DNA of 14,037 nucleotides, taken from positions 1-14,037 of the forward strand of contig DATKYO010000077.1 of the NCBI GenBank assembly GCA_035528475.1, given 5' to 3'. Of this stretch, positions 5,739-13,037 are shown piece by piece. Under the pieces are notes generated by a model. It saw nothing but the letters and a program-made list of their open reading frames with translations. It had not been told where the DNA came from and ran no database searches. Every line of letters starts with the position of its first letter. The first letter of the stretch is position 1. The DNA is from SD8 sp035528475. Its GTDB lineage: Archaea; Halobacteriota; Methanomicrobia; Methanomicrobiales; Methanospirillaceae. The position numbers and the translations under genes were made by a program.

Positions 5739-8700
5739 ATGACCCGGACTCTCATTTTTCCCTATAATTCCGATTCCGGAAAAGCAGGACAGGTGACCAT
5801 CCGCTCCCGAATAAGGATTGTCGGGGGCGATCCGCTGCCGTTGCAGGAGGACTTTTTAGAGGAGGTCGAGCAAGGTTCCGGTTGGGAGGGACTGGTGACC
5901 ACTTCGGGACACCAGCTGATAGATGACCGGCGTGCTGCCAGTTTCGAAGTACATCTTCCCGACAGCATGACGCTCGCGACGTTCGCAGAGCTGATCATCC
6001 CGCGAAAGCCGGTCAGGGTGAAAGTCACCCTCACGCCCGATATCCAGGCCCCGGCCCCCGGCATGCCGGTCCCGGTCCAGGCCCCTTTTCCTTCCCGGAC
6101 CAGTGTCGTCTCAATTGAGATCCCGGAGATGAAGCCCGGGATGCTTGACCTTGAGACACTCCCGCTCCCTGACGATCCTTCGGGCCGACCCCGGGGAGCA
6201 CTTCGTGCCCGTGTCAGGTTCCCATCAGTTGTGAGGCCGACTGCTGATGAACATAACACTGTCCGGAAATCCATCTCCTTTCACGAGACTGATGGCAAAT
6301 CTGCGGTGGACGCAGGAGCGATACGGCAGGATGGGGATGAATGGGTAATACGCGAGTATACCGCCCTTGCTGACCGCGAGGTCATGAGCCGGGCACAGGT
6401 CATGGTGGAAGTCACCGCAACCGTCTGCAATCAGACGCTCCGTGCCCTTGCCAGAATTTCCTTTGATATAAAGAGAGTCTTCCAGCCCTACATCGTACCT
6501 CACCGCCTCGCGGTCACGAAGGATGCCCCGGCCTCCTTCACGGCACTGGTCAGGGAAGTGCTGGAAGACGGACGTGAGGCTGACGTGCCGGATTCTTCCG
6601 TCTCCGTGACGCTGCCCGGATCTGCTGCAGGACACATTTCTCTACAGCCGCAAACGGCAACCGGGACGCTGAATGCCACTGTTTCATTATTGAAGGCCGG
6701 GATGGAGGGGGCGGTCACCTGCCCGGTTGTGTTCGAGGTCGGGAAGGAACGCTTTGAAGATGCGGTGACCGTGAAGACCGGCACTCATTCGGGACCCCTC
6801 GAAGCAGAGTTTGTTCCCACGGAAAAAACAACCATTAACCCGTTCCTTCCGTCAGATTCAGTGACTATCCGGGCACGTGTGAAGTCGTCACCGGCGGTCA
6901 TCTCCTTTACCCGGGGTGATGCGACCCGCTGGCTTGATGAGCCGAGTATACCGGTCCCGGCCGGAGAAGGCTGGGTGGCGGTCAGGATCGAGGCTTCCCC
7001 CCCGGACCCTGAATCCAGGGATATGCCCCCGGAATCAGAACCGGTCATCATTACCGCCACCGACAAAGGTACGGTTATCGCAGAAGAGAGGGTTCCGGTC
7101 AGGTTCACCTCTCCGCCGCTGCTCGATGCATCCCCTGGTGCGGTACGGGTCCTGGCAGGGAAGGAAGGCGGCAATAAAAGCAGTGAAGAAAAGGTCGTTC
7201 TTACTCTCCATGGCGAACACCAGGGAACATGGACGTTCGGTCTTGAAGGGGATGAGGAAGCATCCCGGTACCTCTCCATCAGCGAACCGGTTGTCAACGG
7301 GCTTTCCGCGACATTTTCAATCGGTCTTTCCGGCGAGATGCCTCCACCCGCCCGGACGGTCGGCCCTTCAAGCTGGGAGACGGTGTACAGGCTTCATTCG
7401 CGGGCCACCGGCGGTACGGTTGAGATCGAGGGTCCGGATGTACAGGTAATTGTTCTCAGGGAAGGCCTCTTCGTGGAGAAGATCTTCGCAGTCGACGAGA
7501 AGAACCAGTATAAAACCAGCGACCGGATGACGGTTCTCCCCATCCGGGTCGACCTGCCGACCGATGACCGGAAACGTGTTGCCAGGGTAAAATTCGTTGC
7601 GCTGGTATGGGACGGCACCGACATTGTCCCTGATGAAGATGCCGTCAGGGGAGAGAACCTCAGCTGGGACCCGCCGGTCTGTACTGCAGAGGACGGCAGT
7701 AAATGGGAGAGCATCTTCCAGGTCCTCAAGGCAGGGCTGGTCACCACCGACCAGGACGAGATCGCCCGGACTCTCTACAGCGACCTTGCCGGGAGCTGGG
7801 GGATATCGCTTGACAAGGTGATCCCCGGGCACGGGGAGAACCTACAGGGGGAAATAACCGCTACCTGTGAAGCGGGAAGCGTTACCATCCCTCTTGTCCT
7901 GCGACTCGGCGAACCGCCGGATGAAAAAACACTCGCCATTGAAAAAGAGAAAGCCCGGTGTGAACGCCTTATCCGGGGATGCATCCCCGAACCATACCGC
8001 CAGAAGATCCTCGATGACCTTGAACTCCTCCCCGGAAAGGGGGCCCGGGATTACCAGGTATATGCCCGTTCGGTCTACGAGACGGCGTGGACGATCTGGG
8101 CGGAAGACCAGAAGGATTACCAGTACTGGGAGAACGGCTGGGGATACTACCTCTTCAAAGGTGCGGAATATGCGAAAGGAGCAGGCGATATTGCTTTTTC
8201 CATCCTTGTCGGGTATGCCACGAGCTCGCTTGGCCCGGCCTATTCCTACGGGGCGTCCACCATGGCTTCGGAGTTCAAGGACCAGGGCCTTGAACTGTAC
8301 GCCTACTATGTCCAGCACTCGGATACAAAGGACTTCGGAACCTGTGTTGTCGATTTTGTCAATGAACGTCTCACTGGCTTCATGATCGCCCTGGCCAGCG
8401 GCGCTGTTGATACGGTAATCCTGAAGGGGATTGATATCAAAAACCCAAAGACTTACACACGCCTCGCTTGGCTCTGGCTCTGGAAGGTGCAGGTGAACTA
8501 TGCACGCAATCCCGACGCAGGGCTTGTGGAGGCCATGATCGCCGGCGGGAAGGAGGTGGCAATGGCGGCATCGATGATGCTCCTGCAAAAGTTTGTGGGT
8601 GAACATGGGGATTCGAATCTGAAGGACATCTACTCATCGGTGAAGAAGAAAGGGCTGCTTGGCGGGAAAACCCCGGGCCACGCCGAGGAAGGTGAGCCTG

Positions 8701-9506
8701 CGGAGGGACGCGGGAAAAAGAAAGTGGCGGTCGAAGAAGAAGGGAAGAAGAAGGTGAAGAAGCAGGAGAAAGAACCGGGTAAGAAGGAAGAGAAAGGGAA
8801 GACGCCAGGCGAAGAGGCGGAAAAGAAGAAAGGCCCTGGCGAAAAGAAGGGTACTGAAAAGAAACCAGCGAGCAAAGGCCAGAAACCGACTCCTGGCAAA
8901 ACAAATGTCGGCAAATCCATCAAAAATTTGAAGGCGAAACAGGCCAGTTCCAAAAATGAATGCGGAGAAGTGTACGATGCGGAGGGGAATCTCATCCACA
9001 GCCAGGAAGGGGATCCTACATCAATTAATTGGGATGTCCCTCCGGAGAAAATGAAAGGAGGCACCGTGATCCATACCCACCCCAATATCCCAGGAAAACC
9101 CGGAAAACCCAGGGAGATCGGCGGGCCACATTCGGGAGCTGACCTTGCCGAAGCAGTCAACAATCAGATGGGAGAGAGCATTGTTGTCGGGGAGGGGAAG
9201 GTCTATTCCGTCAAGGTGAATAATTCCGCAATCGAAAAATCTCCGAAATATAAGGGGAATTCCCGTGGGAAACTTGCTTTGGAGGTCAAAACTGCGTACG
9301 AGCAGGCTCTCAAGGATTTAAAGCCCTCAATGGTGCAGAAGGGGAACGAGCAGGTGAAGAAAATAAAAAGTGAGAAAGGATCCGTATCACCTGAAGAAGT
9401 CAATGCAATCAAAGAAAATATCGGGCTGGAATGGAAGGAAAAAGCCGTGAAACGTGCAACAGGGCAGTTTGGAGAATTCATCACGCTGGAGACACAATCC
9501 GGATAG
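5739..9506 (+). CDS. Giant multidomain protein with C-terminal JAB/JAMM-like metallopeptidase
   Basis: This 1255-residue protein has no signal peptide. Residues 1-720 are a chain of beta-rich, Ig-like segments; one (about 254-347, with VTKDAPA at 259-265) is homologous to the cytoplasmic domain of the divergent membrane protein. Residues 728-967 are mainly helical, with aromatic motifs (DYQYWENGWGYYLFKGAEYAKG) and Gly/Ala-rich hydrophobic helices near 814-840, 877-898 and 930-953 that could contact a membrane. Residues 967-1067 are a Lys/Glu/Gly/Pro-rich linker. The end contains ECGEVYDAEGNLI (from Glu1074), VIHTHP (His1112, His1114) and PHSGADL (Ser1132, Asp1135). This is the E...HxHP...SxxD arrangement of JAB/MPN zinc peptidases. 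A Lys-rich helical tail follows. The layout (long N-terminal part, linker, C-terminal enzyme) recalls polymorphic toxin or processing proteins. Substrate and activity are unproven. Confidence 0.8.
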   Translation: MTRTLIFPYNSDSGKAGQVTIRSRIRIVGGDPLPLQEDFLEEVEQGSGWEGLVTTSGHQLIDDRRAASFEVHLPDSMTLATFAELIIPRKPVRVKVTLTPDIQAPAPGMPVPVQAPFPSRTSVVSIEIPEMKPGMLDLETLPLPDDPSGRPRGALRARVRFPSVVRPTADEHNTVRKSISFHETDGKSAVDAGAIRQDGDEWVIREYTALADREVMSRAQVMVEVTATVCNQTLRALARISFDIKRVFQPYIVPHRLAVTKDAPASFTALVREVLEDGREADVPDSSVSVTLPGSAAGHISLQPQTATGTLNATVSLLKAGMEGAVTCPVVFEVGKERFEDAVTVKTGTHSGPLEAEFVPTEKTTINPFLPSDSVTIRARVKSSPAVISFTRGDATRWLDEPSIPVPAGEGWVAVRIEASPPDPESRDMPPESEPVIITATDKGTVIAEERVPVRFTSPPLLDASPGAVRVLAGKEGGNKSSEEKVVLTLHGEHQGTWTFGLEGDEEASRYLSISEPVVNGLSATFSIGLSGEMPPPARTVGPSSWETVYRLHSRATGGTVEIEGPDVQVIVLREGLFVEKIFAVDEKNQYKTSDRMTVLPIRVDLPTDDRKRVARVKFVALVWDGTDIVPDEDAVRGENLSWDPPVCTAEDGSKWESIFQVLKAGLVTTDQDEIARTLYSDLAGSWGISLDKVIPGHGENLQGEITATCEAGSVTIPLVLRLGEPPDEKTLAIEKEKARCERLIRGCIPEPYRQKILDDLELLPGKGARDYQVYARSVYETAWTIWAEDQKDYQYWENGWGYYLFKGAEYAKGAGDIAFSILVGYATSSLGPAYSYGASTMASEFKDQGLELYAYYVQHSDTKDFGTCVVDFVNERLTGFMIALASGAVDTVILKGIDIKNPKTYTRLAWLWLWKVQVNYARNPDAGLVEAMIAGGKEVAMAASMMLLQKFVGEHGDSNLKDIYSSVKKKGLLGGKTPGHAEEGEPAEGRGKKKVAVEEEGKKKVKKQEKEPGKKEEKGKTPGEEAEKKKGPGEKKGTEKKPASKGQKPTPGKTNVGKSIKNLKAKQASSKNECGEVYDAEGNLIHSQEGDPTSINWDVPPEKMKGGTVIHTHPNIPGKPGKPREIGGPHSGADLAEAVNNQMGESIVVGEGKVYSVKVNNSAIEKSPKYKGNSRGKLALEVKTAYEQALKDLKPSMVQKGNEQVKKIKSEKGSVSPEEVNAIKENIGLEWKEKAVKRATGQFGEFITLETQSG

Positions 9507-9526
9507 AAGAATACCGGAGGAGGAGT

Positions 9527-9571
9527 ATGGATCTATCATCAAGGATGCAGGAAGGATTGAGATGGCAGTAA
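9527..9571 (+). CDS. Possible 14-codon leader ORF before the four-ribbon gene
   Basis: A strong GGAGGAGG (9516-9523) lies 3 bases before an ATG at 9527. This opens a 14-codon frame (MDLSSRMQEGLRWQ, stop at 9569-9571) that overlaps the start of the zinc-ribbon gene at 9562 in another frame. The best ribosome site of the spacer therefore serves this short frame and not the main gene. It could couple translation from the large gene to the next one, or it could be coincidence in a purine-rich spacer. Confidence 0.25.
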   Translation: MDLSSRMQEGLRWQ

Positions 9572-10389
9572 CACAGAAGTTCTGCCCGAAGTGCGGGCAG
9601 CCGTATACGAAAGGGGCAAAGTTCTGCAGGTCCTGTGGAACGAAATTCGTGGATCAGGGTGCAGGTGACATGGCCAGGACGGTGAAGAAGACCGTCCGAT
9701 CAGCGGAATCTGCCGTCAGGAAAGCGGAATCAGCGGTCCGTACCGCAACACAGGTCCGGGACTTTGTCATTACCCCTCCGGCCGAATGGAAGGTGGTGGT
9801 CGGGAACACACTGCCCGAAGCACTGGTAGCAAAAGCGGCTGGCACGATACAGGCAAAGGCAACCGATATAGCCATCGAGCAGGCGACGGCGGCAGTGGAA
9901 AAGGCGGGCTCGTCAGCTAAAAATGAGGATCTTGTATCTGCAAAACAGCCATCCTCCGGGATGCCGGATGTTCCTGCAAAGATGCCTGAACCGGACGAGA
10001 GTAAATGTCCAGCATGTGATGTTGTATTGAAACCCGGGGCAAAGTTCTGCGGTTCATGTGGTGCACCGGTTCTTCCTGCGGAGAAGTCGTCTACAGAAAA
10101 GCGGGCAGTTCCAGCGGAAAAACCATCTACAGAAATGCCAGCAGTTCCATCAGCGAAGCCAGAGCCGATAGAGAAAAAATGTCCGGCCTGTGGTTCTGCC
10201 CTGAAATCCAAGGCAAAGTTCTGCGGGTCCTGTGGTGCAGCGGTTATTCCTGTGGAGAAACCGTCTACAGAAACGCCGGTAGTTCCAGCCGGGAAGCCAG
10301 TGCCGAAAAAGAAAAAATGCCGTTCATGCGGAACACCACAGAAACCCGGAGCAAAGTTCTGCGGTTCATGTGGTGCACCGGTTTCATGA
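9562..10389 (+). CDS. Protein with four zinc ribbons
   Basis: This 275-residue soluble protein has one N-terminal zinc ribbon (Cys8, 11, 22, 25). A basic then Ala/Glu-rich helical middle follows (about 38-125, with the heptad-like repeat SAESAVRKAESAVR). Three C-terminal ribbons complete it (Cys149/152/163/166, Cys207/210/221/224, Cys253/256/267/270), joined by linkers of the form EKPSTE-PAVPA. Each ribbon is C-x2-C-x10-C-x2-C with the second knuckle AKFCGSCG, the short double-knuckle type common in archaeal adaptor proteins. No catalytic motif is seen, so a scaffold or adaptor role is likely but inferred. The gene starts 55 bp after the 1255-residue protein gene on the same strand, probably in one operon. 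I chose the ATG at 9562 because the ribbon begins directly after it and AAGGA lies 5 bases upstream. Confidence 0.75.
   Translation: MAVTQKFCPKCGQPYTKGAKFCRSCGTKFVDQGAGDMARTVKKTVRSAESAVRKAESAVRTATQVRDFVITPPAEWKVVVGNTLPEALVAKAAGTIQAKATDIAIEQATAAVEKAGSSAKNEDLVSAKQPSSGMPDVPAKMPEPDESKCPACDVVLKPGAKFCGSCGAPVLPAEKSSTEKRAVPAEKPSTEMPAVPSAKPEPIEKKCPACGSALKSKAKFCGSCGAAVIPVEKPSTETPVVPAGKPVPKKKKCRSCGTPQKPGAKFCGSCGAPVS
10031..10384 (+). repeat. Tandem zinc-ribbon/linker repeats within the four-ribbon gene
   Basis: The C-terminal ribbon modules are repeated in the DNA. The segment gaaacccgg...gcaccggtt around 10031-10071 recurs around 10343-10383 with one mismatch in 41 bases, including 31 identical bases. 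The middle module (near 10200-10240) is less similar. The 36-bp linker unit coding for EK-STE--AVPA occurs three times (10081-10116, 10117-10152, 10255-10290). Modules one and three being closest suggests duplication or gene conversion within the gene. Confidence 0.75.
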
Positions 10390-10434
10390 ACAGGATGTAA
10401 TAATCCTTCCGCTTATTTCCATTTTCCCGAATAT

Positions 10435-10485
10435 GAAGAGAGGTATCCGGGAGGATGAAAAATCATTACTGAGACCTCTTTTTTA
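10435..10485 (+). terminator. Hairpin and T-run terminator after the four-ribbon gene
   Basis: The sequence agaggt (10439-10444) pairs with acctct (10474-10479). Further A-T and G-T pairs on the outside extend the stem, and a T-run (10479-10484) follows. It lies about 50-95 bases after the stop and would end the transcript of the large gene and the four-ribbon gene. Confidence 0.5.
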
Positions 10486-10678
10486 GATGCAGGCCCGGGG
10501 TAGGGAGATTTTATTTCCGTTATCATGCCATTCGATATCTAATCTTCCGGCAGGAAGAGACAGAGATCATGGAAAGGAAACCGGAATAGCTATTTTGCAG
10601 TGGAAGAATAGCCACGGGGGGGAGACTCCTGTCCGTTCATCCCGGAAAATTTTTCTGATTACACCCTGTTATTCTGTT

Positions 10679-11287
10679 ATGCCTTTCTGTACTTCCTGCG
10701 GACAACCGCTTGACGATAATGACCGTTTCTGTACCTCCTGCGGTGCTCCCAGGGACCCCGGGAAAACCCGGGCTTCACCACCACAGGACCAGAAGAAAGC
10801 TCAATCTCCACTTCCACAGGGCGAGGATACGGTTCAATCTTCCTCTTTACAGGACGAAGGGAAAATCCAATCTCCACTTCCGCAGGACGAGGATACGGTT
10901 CAATCTCCATCTCCACAGGACCAGGATGAGATCCGGTGGACCGCCAAAGTCCTTGGCATGGCGTCGGATTTCTTTGTGAACACGGAAGGCGCAGGCCAGG
11001 AAGCATCGAAAAAAACGAGTGACGTCAATACCGGTATCGCGGTCGGGGGGACCCTCCTTGGGAGCCTCACTGCGGCCGGGGCCGGAATTCTTGCAAAGAG
11101 CAGGGAGAACGACTTCATCCGGTGGGATGAGACCCGGACCGTCGCCCTCAATAATAAGAAAAAAACGGTAACGGTGACGAGGAAATCCCTTGTCTTTCCG
11201 ATACGGCTCTATTGCACCGGTGAAAATTATAAACAGGTCGTGAAATTCATCAGGCAGCATGTCAAAAAGGCCTTGATTAAGGAATAA
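10679..11287 (+). CDS. Zinc-ribbon protein with 11-residue repeats and PH-like domain
   Basis: This 202-residue protein has an N-terminal zinc ribbon (Cys4, Cys7, Cys18, Cys21). A Pro/Gln/Asp-rich linker with four 11-residue repeats (residues 42-85, QSPLPQ-EDTV type) follows, then a C-terminal domain (about 86-202). That domain contains GIAVGGTLLGSLTAAGAG (119-136), ENDFIRWDETRTVAL, TVTVTRKSLVFPIRLYC and YKQVVKFIRQH. It aligns well with the C-terminal domain of the protein at 3904-4581 (shared GG-L-G, DF--W-E-R--, PF/I-LYCT--N). This one has no clear membrane helices, although the glycine-rich segment is hydrophobic. The ATG at 10679 is chosen because it opens the ribbon directly; the frame is open upstream to 10487 with no support. 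No Shine-Dalgarno site is seen. An adaptor role is inferred. Confidence 0.75.
   Translation: MPFCTSCGQPLDDNDRFCTSCGAPRDPGKTRASPPQDQKKAQSPLPQGEDTVQSSSLQDEGKIQSPLPQDEDTVQSPSPQDQDEIRWTAKVLGMASDFFVNTEGAGQEASKKTSDVNTGIAVGGTLLGSLTAAGAGILAKSRENDFIRWDETRTVALNNKKKTVTVTRKSLVFPIRLYCTGENYKQVVKFIRQHVKKALIKE
10802..10933 (+). repeat. Four tandem 33-bp repeats in the linker
   Basis: Four in-frame 33-bp units begin at 10802, 10835, 10868 and 10901, each starting caatct and encoding QS---Q-----. Units 1 and 3 differ at only two positions, while unit 2 differs more. A 66-bp two-unit duplication is therefore likely. Copy number may vary between strains. Confidence 0.85.
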
Positions 11288-11510
11288 ACCGAATTTATGA
11301 CTCTTTCAAAGAAGGATTGGTTCTGCCGGTTCTTCGCCCGACTGTATGGATTGACAGAGTGGAGATGAGCTGGGAATCTGCTCTGCCGCTGAATCCCATT
11401 TATTCCTGAAGAGGAAGTGCAGCTCATTCCCCCGGTATATCGCAGGCATACGGGAGTCCGGTCCTTTTCGCAGTGATTATGAACAATCGGAAAAATACTT
11501 GTTACCAATA

Positions 11511-12347
11511 ATGCTTGGCCTCCTCGCTCTTGCAATCGCCCCTGCGGTCTTCGTTCTCTGCTACTTCTACCTTAAGGACCGCTACGAGCCCGAACCCCTC
11601 GGCTGGGTCATCAAGGTCTTTTTCATCGGTGCATTCATGGTCATCCCGGCCGCACTCCTCGAGGCTCCCTTCCCCGAAGGCCTTTTTGTCGCCGTGATTG
11701 TCGCCCCGATCGTTGAAGAATTCCTGAAATTTGCGGCTGTTTACTTCACCGTGTACCGGGACGAGGAATTCGACGAGCCGGTGGACGGGATCGTCTATGG
11801 GGTGGCCGCCGCCCTCGGATTTGCCATGGTCGAGAATATCATGTATGTCCTCGAGGGAGGACTTGCAGTCGGCATCGTCCGGGCAATCGCATCGGTCCCG
11901 GCCCATGCCCTCTTTGCCTCGGTATGGGGATATACGCTGGGTCTTGCCCGGTTCAGGCCGGAAAAAGAACGGCCGCTCCTCATCGCCTCCGGTCTCGCCG
12001 CTGCGATGGTCTTTCACGGGGTCTTTAACCTCCTGGCATCGGACTCGGAGATCTTCGGACTTATCGTGATGCTTGTCCTGCTCATCCCGTTCGGGTGGTG
12101 GATTGCCCACCGGCATATCAACAAGGCGCACGATCATCCGGATTCTGCCCTATCGAAGTCTCTGAGATCATCCGTCGGAGTTATTTCCCCAACGCCGGTT
12201 AAACCTGCGAAAAGTACTCAGGATACTTCTGGGGGGATACCGTCATCTCCCCTGTCTCAAAACCGTTTTTGTACTGCCTGCAGGTCACCGGTTTCCCCGA
12301 CAGCAAAATACTGCAGGGCATGCGGAGAGCCGATTGACAGAGAGTGA
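11511..12347 (+). CDS. PrsW-family intramembrane protease with C-terminal zinc ribbon
   Basis: This 278-residue protein has about seven or eight hydrophobic helices over residues 1-199. Motifs of the PrsW (M82-type) family are visible: the KDRYEPEP loop (22-29), VAPIVEEFLKF (64-74, Glu69-Glu70 and Lys73), GFAMVENIMYV (103-113, Glu108), PAHALFASVWG (130-140, His132) and VFHGVFNL (167-174, His169). The glutamates and histidines are the expected metal or catalytic residues. PrsW proteins cleave membrane-anchored proteins, such as anti-sigma factors in bacteria. The last 25 residues form a zinc ribbon (Cys254, 257, 268, 271) after a Ser/Pro-rich linker, an addition that ties it to the neighbouring ribbon proteins. 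The ATG at 11511 starts the first helix; a TTG at 11499 is less likely. A possible substrate is the single-helix Cys-rich protein at 4678-5481 (inference). Confidence 0.85.
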   Translation: MLGLLALAIAPAVFVLCYFYLKDRYEPEPLGWVIKVFFIGAFMVIPAALLEAPFPEGLFVAVIVAPIVEEFLKFAAVYFTVYRDEEFDEPVDGIVYGVAAALGFAMVENIMYVLEGGLAVGIVRAIASVPAHALFASVWGYTLGLARFRPEKERPLLIASGLAAAMVFHGVFNLLASDSEIFGLIVMLVLLIPFGWWIAHRHINKAHDHPDSALSKSLRSSVGVISPTPVKPAKSTQDTSGGIPSSPLSQNRFCTACRSPVSPTAKYCRACGEPIDRE

Positions 12348-12394
12348 ATGTCCTGACCGGGATCCCTGTACCGGTCCCGACCCGGGTACATTCA
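12345..12394. terminator. Inverted repeat between convergent genes, possible bidirectional terminator
   Basis: The sequence tgaatgt (12345-12351) pairs with acattca (12388-12394), and inside it cggga pairs with tcccg. It begins at the stop codon of the protease gene and lies 20 bases from the stop of the convergent TPR gene. There is no T-run, so termination is only a suggestion. Confidence 0.35.
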
Positions 12395-12413
12395 GGATGG
12401 AAATCAGGTCGGT

Positions 12414-12917
12414 TCAGATTGTGCTCATCAATACTTCATGAGCCATCAGGTACGAGACATTCGCCTCATCTGAGCGGTTCTCAAGGGTGAGCAGGTCTCC
12501 TTTCAGCATCAGCGATGAAAAGAGCGTGATCGCCTGGTCCCGGTCTTTCGTCGAGATGTCAATAGCCTGGTCAAGGCTCTCAATTGCACCTGACCGGTTG
12601 CCGGTTGCGTTCCGGGTGAGTGCCTGGTAGTAGTATGCCTCGATGTCCTCCGGGTTGATGGCAAGAGCCCGGGCAAATGATGCCCCTGATTCGTTCACCC
12701 GTCCGAGCATGGCGAGGGAGAGCCCGCGGTTTCTCCAGGCTTCTCCGTTCTCCGGGTGTATTGAGATAGCCTTGTCAAAGGCTGCCACCGCTTCATTGTA
12801 CCGTCCAATGGTATGATGCGTCTCTCCCCGCTGGTTCCACTCCTCTGCAGTGGTCACACAGCCGGTTGCAATGATGAGCAGGGCGATGACGAGGAATGCC
12901 GGGAGGAGTTTCTGCAT
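12414..12917 (-). CDS. TPR-repeat lipoprotein
   Basis: This 167-residue protein has a hydrophobic signal sequence (residues 4-18) with the lipobox IATGC, and Cys20 is the likely lipidated residue. The mature part is made of TPR helices: WNQRGETHHTIGRYNEAVAAFDKAISIHPE (27-56), AWRNRGLSLAMLGRVNESGASFARALAINPE (60-90), and AYYYQALTRNATGNRSGAIESLDQAIDI (94-121). A final partial helical pair follows (KGDLLTLENRSDEANVSYLMAHEV). TPRs bind other proteins, so this is probably an outer-surface scaffold anchored to the membrane. It is transcribed alone and leftward, convergent with the PrsW-type gene. A TATA-like element (gattaaatgg, minus strand, around 12938-12947) lies about 25 nt before the ATG, which suggests a leaderless mRNA. 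Confidence 0.85.
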   Translation of the reverse strand: MQKLLPAFLVIALLIIATGCVTTAEEWNQRGETHHTIGRYNEAVAAFDKAISIHPENGEAWRNRGLSLAMLGRVNESGASFARALAINPEDIEAYYYQALTRNATGNRSGAIESLDQAIDISTKDRDQAITLFSSLMLKGDLLTLENRSDEANVSYLMAHEVLMSTI

Positions 12918-13005
12918 ACCACAGTACTTGGATGACCATTTAATCTATCTTCCGCTCATGAGCAGGAATCCCCGGTGCGGGCTCCGACTACCTGCAGAAA
13001 AATAA

Positions 13006-13017
13006 GATATTTATATT
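13006..13017 (+). promoter_or_regulatory. TATA box for the zinc-ribbon TM2-like gene
   Basis: The sequence gatatttatatt is a strong archaeal TATA element, centred about 27 nt before the ATG at 13038. It predicts transcription starting at or next to the start codon (leaderless) and supports that start. Confidence 0.6.
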
Positions 13018-13037
13018 CTGGTCATGAACTGTATTCC

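Noticed and set aside
5762..6635. Minus-strand frames of 136-170 codons within the giant gene
   Set aside because: They are typical long shadows in G/C-rich coding DNA and have no recognisable protein features.
8630..9163. Phe/Ser/Pro-rich minus-strand frame within the giant gene
   Set aside because: It is the complement of the Lys/Glu-rich linker codons (aag/gaa give ctt/ttc), which keeps the opposite strand free of stops.
10031..10384. Possible CRISPR-like array (repeats with spacers)
   Set aside because: The repeats are in-frame coding units of zinc ribbons with conserved linkers. They are not short palindromic repeats with unique spacers.
11502..12137. Minus-strand 211-codon frame, rich in Asp, Glu and His, opposite the PrsW-type gene
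   Set aside because: It is a shadow of hydrophobic codons (ctc, gtc, atc). The plus strand shows all PrsW motifs.
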